From Holothuria scabra (Eukaryota > Echinodermata > Holothuroidea > Aspidochirotida > Holothuriidae), in assembly GCA_037179385.1 (NCBI GenBank), contig CM074184.1:13906001-13970000 (forward strand): a stretch of DNA of 64,000 nucleotides. Reading direction: 5' to 3'. The number at the start of each line of letters is the position of its first letter. Within the stretch, counting starts at the first letter, position 1. Below the pieces are notes generated by a model that was not told the DNA's origin, ran no database searches, and saw only the letters and a list, made by a program, of their open reading frames with translations. Position numbers and translations under genes: made by a program. Positions 55,198 to 64,000 of the stretch are shown here, in pieces.

Positions 55198-57528
55198 AAA
55201 CATACACTGCCAAAATTTCTAATTTATTTTGGACAAACAGATACACAAAGCAAACTAAAATGTTTCCAAGTAGCCAATCAGGTAAATTAGTTCACTACCT
55301 TTTAAAAAGTTCATTGTCCTTTTTACATATAGCATATTGTAAAATTTACTTCAACAAAGAAAGACTTAAATGAAATATCAGTTTTACACTGAAGTCAATT
55401 ATTTCCACATATCATAATAATGGTTGGATAAGAAATTTCAGCCTATAGTGATGACAAAATGCCTTTCCGTTTGTGACACTGTTGCAATTATTTTATAAAG
55501 GTCAAGAGAGTCTCCTAAACTTGTTTTGAAGCAACAGCTAATTATCAAAATTTCCTTATTTCTATTCAAAGTATCTTTCATCATATTTCATAACTCTAAT
55601 ATTGTATATTCAAGGTAAACTAGGCAGTTAAAATTTGTATTAAATCTCACATTTGAAGAGAAAAATTATTGCCACATCACTCCAAACAGCCAATCATGAG
55701 ACAGCAGTCTACTACTTTACACTACAGTACTTCAAGTTGGGATGACTAACATTGCCTATGAAGTTTAAATCACTAAAGTACAGTAACACATGGAGCATAT
55801 ACATTGCCACAAAATGTAAGTTTCCTCCCTTCAATTTCACTAAACCATGGACATTATTTGTTTGACATCAATGTTTCAATAGAATTGTGTTTACCTTGAT
55901 TCAAAAATCTTTTCCCATTTTTCTTATCCAACCAACAACCCCCATACAAACAACTGAAAGGTAGGCCACCCTACAGTTAACATGCAACCACTTGAGACAC
56001 TCAACTGCAATACACCTTTAATAGAGTATCATGATACCCAACATATAATTCCCTGAGAGCTACTTGAAAATGACATCGCAAATGCTGATGAATATTCATT
56101 ACCACTGTGTTGCTGTCAATTTAAATTGGTCAGCTAGCTGTTTATGTACAAGGTTCTTGGATCAATATAGTCCTAGCAATGCAGCAGTGCAGGACATGCT
56201 ACAAATAATTTCACTTGCAAATCCTATTGATGTGTAATAACGGCATGCTGGATTATCAACAACTGGACTTGAAAAGCATCAGGATTTTTCATTCTGCAGA
56301 AGTCTAGCTTTAGAGGCCAATGCTTTCTGAAGAGCATAATTTATTTGAAAAGAAAGGGCATATGTGAATATTTCAGGAATGCTAAATAGACAATAGTGCT
56401 TATTAGGTAAGTAATATCCCAATCATTACTGTGTGTAGAACACTTCATTTAAGTAGTACAGTATGTGAGCAGACAGTGTGAGCATTTACCAAGTGATATA
56501 ATCTTCTGACAAGGCAATAACTTTCACCTTACAGCATTTTGCAAATTACTTCTTACGGGCAAGCTATTCCTGCACAAAAATGTGTTGCACCTGGGAGACT
56601 TCTCAGTCTTTTGGCTATCAAGATCATTTCAATAGTCTGCCTAGAATGTTAATACAGGGCTACACATGACACTGAGCTCTGAGAGTCAACATGTCATTTC
56701 AAGTCTTGCTGTCCTTGAGGATGTACGGTAGCTCCTTTCAAGAGCAGAAGTACAAATTGAGGATTATTAGTCCTACAGCTTTTTGCCAGAGTGTTAAGCT
56801 TTAAGGAACTCGAACAAGTATTGCACCTGAAACAGACAGCTAGAATAACCCACCTGCCTTATGAAAATATCACAGACTAGTGGAGTGGCAAGGCAATAAA
56901 GATAAAAGGGCTACTTGCTAATTGATAACATTCAAATCAATGAAATGTTACGATCTACATTTCTGAAATAAACCATGCCATGTTATGTTACTATGTATCA
57001 AGTTAGCTAAGTAGCCTATGACAAATGCAGGGGTTTCCAGTCTCAGGAAATGTATCAGGAATTCTAAATTAAAAAATTTTGAAGACAAATGAAGATGTGA
57101 AAACAGGATATATGATTCCATACAATTGTACTGGATCAAGGCTTTCAGGTTTTACTCTAAATATAGTAAGTTAATTTTGAACGAAAAGATGAAGGAAATA
57201 AAGACTGACTGCAGACTTACTTTTGTGACATATCCTGGGACAAAAATTATGTTTTTACAAAAAAGAAAATGTTCTTGGGTCACATTGTTTCATGAATATT
57301 GAGCATACTCATATCATTGCACCATTACATTTGAATTAAGACAATCCTTTTAATACAAGTTGACTAGTCTTTCCAATTTTGCAATTGTTATAAAATAAAG
57401 GGGAAAAAATCATCTCACAATTTCAGAAAACTAGGGAACATTGTTACACACATCCCTCCAAATGATCTTTAAAGAGTTCTTTTTACTCAGAGTGAAAGGA
57501 AAGAAAACTTATACAGTTCACCAAGAGC

Positions 57529-57600
57529 AGGCTTTGACAAATTATTTTTCCAGTACATTAATTGTCCATCAGACTGGGCTACTTCTCTTAGGCTACTATA
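57529..57600 (-). mobile_element. Fragment of the 53997 hAT MITE
   Basis: It begins caggctttgacaaatt and continues with ccagt and attaattgtccatcagactg, resembling the inverted right end of 53997-54265. The other end is missing. Confidence 0.5.
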
Positions 57601-57640
57601 CTCGTCTGCATGACTATCTATCTGTCCTCTTTCAGTATGC

Positions 57641-57726
57641 CTTTGAACTCGGTCCACTTTCAATATGGCCTTTGAACTTGGTCCACTCTCAATATTGCCT
57701 TTAACTTGGAGCATTTTCAATATGCA
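57641..57726 (+). repeat. 29-bp tandem repeat, three units
   Basis: Three units of cctttgaactyggtccacty with tcaatatkg, the third degenerate. Confidence 0.8.
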
Positions 57727-57772
57727 TTAAAACTCCTATGTTGGAAGACTGTTTGGGTACTTGCCTGGCAGG

Positions 57773-58590
57773 GATCTACCTGATGTTCCCAGGGTTCAAT
57801 GTCCCCAAGGTTGGATGCTACCTGTTCAATGCTCTCTTTTGTAATCTGAGTATACTCCCATTAGAACAATTGGTTAAATTCAAGACAGGGATTTACATGT
57901 ACAGAGCATACCACAAGTTGCTACCACCAAACTTGCAAATTTATTTTACCACCTCACATTGTATTAATACCAGACGCAAGAATTATTTTTATCAAAGATT
58001 TGCCAGAACTAAGACAAAGCAATTTTGTATGTCAGTTACAGGGGTAAAGCTATGGAATTCCTTCTCTCAGAATCTAACAGGCTGCAAAAATATTAAGAAA
58101 TTTAAAAAGATATTAAAAGATCAACTTTTGACATCCTAGTTTTAATGAAGGTAATGGTTCCCCCACTTTAGTATAACTCACGAATTACTTCCTATCATTT
58201 CATTGTTTTGTGTTGTTTTGTAATTGCGTGTTGTTATTGATTGTTTATACATATTACGTACTGTATTCTTTAAGTCAGGGGAAAATGATTAATAAGTATT
58301 TATACTTCTTTTTTCTCCTTTTCCGTGCAATGATGTCAAACTCAGCTTTCTTTATACTATTAAACTGTGTATGTACATGCTGTACACTGTATATGTTCAT
58401 TGCTTGAATAAATAAATTGAATTGAATACTTGAAATAAATTGAAATTGAAATTGAAATATTGGTGGTTTTGTGATGATTACAAGGTTTATTATTCACAGG
58501 GTTCAATGTTCTCCCAAGTGCTGCTGTTCTCTAGATTCGGGAACATTGAACCTCAGGAACAGTGAACCCTGGGAATATTGACATAGCCCC
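57773..58590. mobile_element. Inverted-repeat element with 10-bp duplication and nested LINE
   Basis: The perfect direct repeat GCCTGGCAGG flanks both ends (57763-57772 and 58591-58600). Terminal parts contain TTCCCAGGGTTCAATGTYCC in inverted copies. A LINE 3' fragment occupies the middle. A 9-11 bp duplication would suit MULE-type elements, but I cannot assign the superfamily. Confidence 0.65.
57838..58459 (+). pseudogene. LINE 3' fragment with repeated ATTGAA tail
   Basis: The plus-strand frame reads ILPLEQLVKFKTGIYMYRAY, HKLLPPNLQIYF, NTRRKNYFYQRFARTKTKQF and VKLWNSFSQNL before a stop near 58139, a typical reverse-transcriptase C-terminus. The 3' UTR ends in aataaattgaattgaa and tandem attgaa units, the usual 3' repeat of such LINEs. 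Confidence 0.85.
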
Positions 58591-59169
58591 GCCTGGCAGG
58601 CCACTACTTTATCATGAGCACTTGTCAAAAGAACATTTACTTGTTAATTGAAGCCAGGATCTACATACCGGTATCATGTAAATTTCACTCCTTTCCCAAA
58701 ACTCAAACTAGTGGCTAAAGCTACAGGCAATGGCCAAAAGCTACAGTACAATATACACACTAATCTAACAAGGATATTCAACTAAGATTCACAATGTCCT
58801 GAGTCCTTGGTGGAAAGATGCATACAAATGATGTTGAGTGTTTTCAGGCTACATTTTCTTTGTACATAGTTATCCATATGACACAATTAACTTTGTACAT
58901 ACAAGATGATGGTAAATGATTGGTCACTTCATGTTATTTGTTCATATCTTAAAGCATTTAGATGTACTGCATTTGCATGTAATTTAACTAGCTAATCTCC
59001 AGGATAATTTGGAGGCACGTAGGAGGGTGGTGTCGATGGAATGGGGGAGGGGTGGGATGGGTGTTTCAAACTTACATCAGTCTGGGAGATCTAATGGGTA
59101 GAGTTTTCCCTATTCTTTGACATATTTAAATACTGTATTTGAGAATACAAAATATTTTTGGAAATTATG

Positions 59170-59430
59170 CAGGACAGGAAGAAAGAATTATTTTCCAGAA
59201 AGGGAGGGTAAAATTACTTTATGAGAAGGGGGTTAAAATTAACCATATTTCTCCCTATATTTTCAAGTACAGGAAAGGAAAATACAGTAACACTTCCAAT
59301 TGCCAAATTTCCCTCCAGATGCCCAGATTTCCTAGGAAGGGGTTCCCCTTCTCTCCAACTTCTTCCTTCATAGATATGACAAAAGCATTACAGAAATTAC
59401 GGCACATTTTTGACAATTTTTAATCAGGGA
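59170..59430 (+). repeat. Dispersed repeat related to 30480-30660
   Basis: Both copies share the order caggaaggg / tttccagaaaggg, attaaccatatttctccc-like, attttcaagtacaggaaagg-like and aaatttccctccagatgc. Function unknown. Confidence 0.5.
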
Positions 59431-60875
59431 CAAAAAAGGGATTTTTGCACTTGTATTTAGGGGGTAGATACTTCAGTCCCACTATAATTTTGATTTAAGT
59501 ATAGCTTTGGTGTCACTAGAGCTCTCCCATGTCCTATGGTGACATTTTTTAGACTGCAAAGTGCATAAAGACAGGTTTGCTAGTTTTAATTGCCAATGTG
59601 CTCCTAAAAACAACTGAAGTCATGCCTGTGGTCAACAGGGTGCAGTCTACCTCTCCAGTAGCTAATACCTTCTCACTGTCATTACAAATATTTGTGACCC
59701 AAACCTTTCTCTGAAACTTTACTACTGACTTAACTTACCTCCCTATCCAAATAAAAAATCAACTGTTCGCTTAAAAATTAATTCCTGCTGGCAGATTTTT
59801 AAACAAAAATATACTGGTTCTGTATTTGTTGTAGGGCACAATAATGAATGCAAAAAAATGAGCATAACCTTTAAAAATAATCTCTAAGTTCTATTCTGAA
59901 TTTCAATACAGTAGAATGACTGGAGACAAAAGTTTAAACTACATGCCTTCAATTGTGCCCTGGTTGCATTGGAAAGAAGCATGTTCAAGCCTATACATTT
60001 CCCTGTAGAGAAATTGTGGTCTTGATCAAGATTTGTTGTGTCTCTGAGAGGATCAAGTCAAATGAAACACATTTCACGATTTTGCATGACAGCTGGCCAC
60101 AAAATGATAATGAGTAAAGTGCAAGGAATGCATCTCTTCAATGGAATTTGGATAATGCATAACATCTTTTGTTGATCGAAGCACTGAGATAAAAATTTGG
60201 GGTATGAAAACAAGATTATCACTGCAAACAAAAATTTTCTCAGAGAGACTATAGAACATTGTTTCTCCAACATTGTTTCTTACAACTCTCTTAGAAGAGC
60301 TTTCCCATATGCTGCATCATTGGGCGAGTACGCTATATTGACAAACGTATTCAGCAATAAGTAATCATTGATACCTTAATCTTTCAAATTTGGCCTTACT
60401 AAGCTCATCTCAAACTGTATGCTGTGTTTAATGCATTCAAGCTATCAGCAATCACATACACCACACAAAGAAGTAATGAGTCTACAGGTTACGCTGACTT
60501 GTAATTCAGGTGCATGTCTATAGATGTAAAGACAGATTGAAAGACTGACACACTGTGGTGACCAATGGAGAACCTTATCAACATCTCAGCAGGCATGCTC
60601 TGATTAATTCACATATTCATTGACTCCAATAAATGTGCTATGTTGAAAGAGCATAGAGTATACAGAATTACACCATGGAGGTACCTGGAGCATGGACTTA
60701 CAGTACCGTCCATCATTTGTACAGTGAAGTCAGCTTAGAGAGATTACATTAGTTCATACTAATATTCTGACCGTGAGTTCACAGAACCACTGGATACAGT
60801 AAGAGTATTTTAATTGTTAGCATCAATATTGTGGCATTGGCTATAACATGACTGCAGGTGTTGCACTTGCTTCAG

Positions 60876-61047
60876 CATAGGCGTACGAGGGGTATTTTTC
60901 TATGAGGGGGCAACAGGATTTTTGTCCCAATAAGGTCACCATTTATCACATTTTGCTCATGTTTTGCCCTAATAGACCACCTGATTTTGCTCAAAGGGGG
61001 AGGGCAAGTGCCCCCCCCCCCCGCACCCTGGCCTTACACCTATGTGC
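60876..61047. mobile_element. Short inverted-end element with poly-C
   Basis: The ends GCATAGGCGTACGAGG and, inverted, GCACATAGGTGTAAGGCC resemble each other. The interior has aggggg and cccccc blocks (60970-61025). Confidence 0.5.
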
Positions 61048-61168
61048 TTCAGATCAGTACTCAGTGTTCACTGGAAGTCCAATGTTACTGATTCAGTAAA
61101 GCACTAAATTCATTTGCAATTTACAGCTAAACATAAGTTGTTTAAAAAAAGGCCATAGAATTGCAAAC

Positions 61169-62689
61169 CAGATTTGGGGTAATCGTAATCAGTAATCGTT
61201 AGCGATTGCAATCGATTGCACATTTTGAAGTAGTTGAAATCGCAATTGATTTCTTTTGCGAAAATTGCTAAGTAATTGCAATCATAATTGATTACAATGG
61301 CAAAGTAATCGCAATCATGGTTTCACTTCTGATTATGTTTAAGTTTAATTGAAAAAAGAAGTAAAGGTACTAAACAATTTTTTCAGTGCTTGGTTCTTCT
61401 GTTGGAATGATGACAAAATTTAATTGTCCCTCTTTCTTGGATGTTCCAGTTTACAATGGGTGCGAAGTACATGGGTTCAAAAATCTCTGCTTTGGGAGGA
61501 CTTGGTTCTGTTTTGGTACTCTGCAAGGATTTGTTTTTAGTTGCACAATTTGTTTATTCAGCTCCCCCACTCAACCTGAATATATCCTTGTTACACAACT
61601 TGTTGATTTGATATTAAACACTCCGTGAAGCAGTAACCTAAAGCCGTGTTCCCATTTGATCCAGGGAAGTGGATCTTGATCTACCGAGGTGGATCAAACA
61701 CTAATGGGAACGCAGATCAACAACACTCACTCAAGATCAAGATCCACCGATTTTGATCGACCGTTCGGGGTAGATCAAGATCCACTGCGCTGGATCAAAG
61801 TTTGTAATGGGAACACATCGGTAGATCAAGTGACCCTGGATCTCCGGTTACACTCATGTATGCTTTTGTGATACATCGATACGAAATGCATGGCAGGCCG
61901 ACTTGTAAACATTGGTGACCTTTTCGCGCTTGCGCAATGTGTTCATAAAACACGTTTGATCTACCACGCTCACTCAAATGGGAACGCGGATCTCGATCAA
62001 GGTAACTGATGTTGATCCACTTCGGTAGATCAAGATCCACCTCCCTGGATCAAATGGGAACACGGCTTAACAAAACGCTACATCTAAAAGTAACTAAGTT
62101 TAATTAATAGCTCCATTGATAAAAACTTCCATGGGCAATGAACCAGGAGACTCCTACAGTAGTAGCAGCTTTTGGAAGTGTACTATTGATACCTTTAGTC
62201 TATTGTTCTCATTCCCTGTTTACCTGAAGTGTCAATCTCCACATGGAAGGTCTGACTGAGCAAGTTCTCTAAGAGATGATAGAAGAAATTGTTGAAAGGA
62301 AAATGTTCAAGTCACTGCAATGACTGCTGTACGTGGGGTTAAAAATTTACAGGTGTTATGGGTCTGAGTACACATTGGTTGTATTATTAAAGGCAGCTTA
62401 TTTTTAGTTGTACTATTTGTTGGAGTTGTCAGCTGTCATTGCTACTTTCTTAGAGGAAGATGGCTACAAAGTCAAAGAGTACTGTGTTCGAGCACTTCAA
62501 CATCCCACCAAAATCCTCAGCAAGCAGTAACATTGTTTATGTGTTTATGTATTACACTGCAATGTTATCACAATTGTAATCAATTACTTTCAATTTTAGC
62601 TGTAATTGTAATCATAATCGCAATCATAAAATAGGAAGTAATCGCAATCGTAATCAATTACATTGAGATGTAATCGCCACAAGCCTGTA
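61169..62689. mobile_element. hAT-like element with GTAATC-rich ends, 1.5 kb
   Basis: Both ends are packed with gtaatcgcaatc-type units (61175-61320 and 62560-62680). The termini CAGATTTGGGG and, inverted, CAGGCTTGTGG are similar. The flanks TTGCAAAC and ATGCAAAC agree at 7 of 8. A Harbinger-like MITE is nested inside. Confidence 0.65.
61642..62067. mobile_element. PIF/Harbinger-like MITE, 426 bp
   Basis: The 56-bp terminal inverted repeats, with two mismatches, begin AGCCGTGTTCCCATTTGATC. TAA flanks both ends (61639-61641 and 62068-62070). Three-base TWA duplications are typical of PIF/Harbinger. The arms are rich in GATC-containing words such as tggatcttgatctacc. Confidence 0.85.
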
Positions 62690-62861
62690 ATGCAAACGCA
62701 TGCCGAAATGTGATACTTTTTACAGTATTCATTTAAACTGGATTTGATCAGAGTCAGAATGCAGTAATTAAAATTTTGTACACATGCTCAAAGTGCAGAA
62801 CATGTAAAGTGAAGGAAAGGGTTGTATGTAAAACCTAGGTTCATGTTTTAAATCGTCCTTA

Positions 62862-62906
62862 AAAAAAGGCTGTGGCCACAAGACTCCATCTAACTAACTG
62901 GAAGCA
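62862..62906 (+). mobile_element. SINE 3'-end fragment
   Basis: aaaaaaaggctgtggccaca followed by agactccatctaactaact: only the last part of the main SINE family. Confidence 0.6.
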
Positions 62907-63436
62907 ATTTTAGGCTCCTGATTCCTTAAAAAATTGCAATGATCCCTTGATCTTTTGGTTCATTACTGGGTTTGTGTATGGTAATGATGTAGTGACCTCT
63001 CAACATTGGCAAAATACTATCGTTCAAAACAGTATGGTTTTGCCTAGAGATTGTACTTTGCTTTCTTGAATCAAATAATGACGAACGTGGAGCCTTTATA
63101 TTAGAGAAGATTGATTGAGAATTTTATAATTTCATGAGTTGTCAAAACCACACAGTAGACTGGTCTCACAATTGGCAAATTTCTGAATTTTTCATTTTCA
63201 GTCCCTGCCCTGCCTGGGTGTCTAAGAAAAGGGGGCCAGGATGCAACATAGTTCTAAATGTATCAATATTTTGAACCCCTATGAAACTCCCAAGCTTTTA
63301 AAACATGGTCTTGAAAGTGTGGGTAATCATTATTTCAACGGACTATACGGTCAATGTGAATTGAATACCGGGTGTACAGGTACTCTATTGCCGTTATACG
63401 GTTTTAGGCTATGTCATGCGTAAAATGTACGTAGTG

Positions 63437-63552
63437 TCATGTAGTATGGTACACCCTCCGTGACCTTAAACAAGAATGCCATCTTGTTGTTTAAGAGCAA
63501 CGCTCCCTTCCTTTTGTTCTAGATTCCCAGGGCCCTTCCTGTTTCCCGTCAC
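63437..63552 (-). repeat. Duplicated block with AAGATGGC motif (copy 2)
   Basis: Inverted counterpart of 28187-28302, nearly identical over about 75 bp around ggccctgggaatctagaac and more diverged beyond. Confidence 0.65.
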
Positions 63553-63587
63553 TTCCTACAGGTGAATGTGACAAACTCCCTCGCCCT

Positions 63588-63779
63588 ACAATCCTGGACA
63601 AAAATACATGGGACAGTCCCCCCCTCCTCGTTCAATGTTGCAATTTTTTAAATTTTGAGAATTCTTTGTAGAGAACAACATTGAACTAGGGGGGAGGGGA
63701 TTTTGGAAAACCAGCCAGTCTGTGCATATGTGTTGCTACATTTGGACAAAAAAGTCCCATCATTTTTGTCCAGGATTGT
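63588..63779. mobile_element. Foldback MITE, 192 bp
   Basis: The outer arms ACAATCCTGGACAAAAAT and, inverted, ACAATCCTGGACAAAAATG match almost perfectly, as do GGGAC and inner CAATGTTG/CAACATTG blocks. Both poly-C and poly-G stretches lie inside. Confidence 0.7.
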
Positions 63780-64000
63780 CTGAACTGCTGTACATATATA
63801 TAGTAGTGCACACATATACTGTAGATCGTGTTGAAGCAGTCGCATTTCTGGGACAAGTTTGAAAGCCGTGATAGGAAAGTCACGTTAGGGAAGGATACAG
63901 TAAAATTCTCCATTTTGAAATTTAGGAAACAAAAAGTTTATTTAAGTAGTTAATAATCTTACTGCTATTTCTCATGAAATAATTACCAACATTATTTAAT

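Larger units (their letters stand above)
53613..64000. other. Intron upstream of e1, at least 10.4 kb
   Basis: No segment in either strand matches the expected upstream PRKDC sequence with usable splice sites. The region holds the transposons listed below and plain AT-rich sequence (notably 55200-57640 and 58600-60870). Confidence 0.6.

Noticed and set aside
62224..62268. Possible 45-nt minus-strand exon (acceptor ttag, donor gtaaac, open frame NLLSQTFHVEIDTS)
   Set aside because: Its end phase does not fit e1: in the frame required, it contains a TGA, and the peptide does not resemble the expected upstream PRKDC sequence.

Overview
The window is animal nuclear DNA and is intron-dominated: AT-rich, with GT-AG introns, tRNA-derived SINEs, LINE remnants and many non-autonomous DNA transposons. 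The repeat landscape (retroelement 3' ends of a type seen in marine invertebrates, tandem-repeat Helitron-like elements, large introns) together with a clear DNA-PKcs gene points to a marine invertebrate, perhaps an echinoderm or other invertebrate deuterostome. I cannot name the species, and a lophotrochozoan is not excluded.

One protein-coding gene is visible. It is the middle of a PRKDC (DNA-PKcs) orthologue on the minus strand, running from about 53.6 kb down to base 32. I reconstruct 43 internal exons (numbered e1-e43 locally, 5' to 3' on the minus strand). Each has splice sites, every junction agrees in phase, and together they give about 6.36 kb of coding sequence (about 2,118 codons). 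By alignment to what I remember of the human protein this covers roughly residues 1,220 to 3,300: the end of the N-HEAT region, the M-HEAT/circular cradle with the NUC194-type region, the PQR-like and ABCDE S/T-Q phosphorylation clusters, and the first half of the FAT domain. The N-terminal exons lie beyond base 64000, and the rest of FAT and the kinase domain lie before base 1. One intron (after e5) is best explained by a GC donor.

The introns hold the unusual content. Six copies of a Helitron/Helentron-like non-autonomous element fall into three sequence families with one architecture: a small 5' hairpin, a subterminal motif, tandem monomers of about 145-160 bp, an (AC)n tract, and a 3' hairpin containing the inverted copy of the 5' subterminal motif. 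They sit at 4346-6452, 9972-11242, 12252-13364, 15130-15768, 37338-38454 and 49087-51321. Most monomers carry three TGACCT half-sites spaced like a composite DR4 + DR1 nuclear-receptor element. Three of the six copies lie within 20 bp of a PRKDC splice site. The 49-kb copy sits inside an inverted-repeat element whose uninterrupted relative is at 29.5 kb, giving a natural empty site, and it carries a nested LINE fragment.

Other mobile DNA: hAT-type elements with target duplications at 44570-46796, 53997-54265 and 3577-4292; TTAA-type elements at 17178-18824, 36440-36738 and 42559-42855; a Harbinger-like MITE at 61642-62067 nested in a second element; an inverted-repeat element with a perfect 10-bp duplication and an internal LINE at 57773-58590; several foldback MITEs; and a tRNA-derived SINE family with three or more clear target duplications. 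From 53613 to 64000 I found no convincing exon, so this is one intron of at least 10.4 kb. I found no CRISPR array, rRNA gene, functional tRNA gene or bacterial-type operon.
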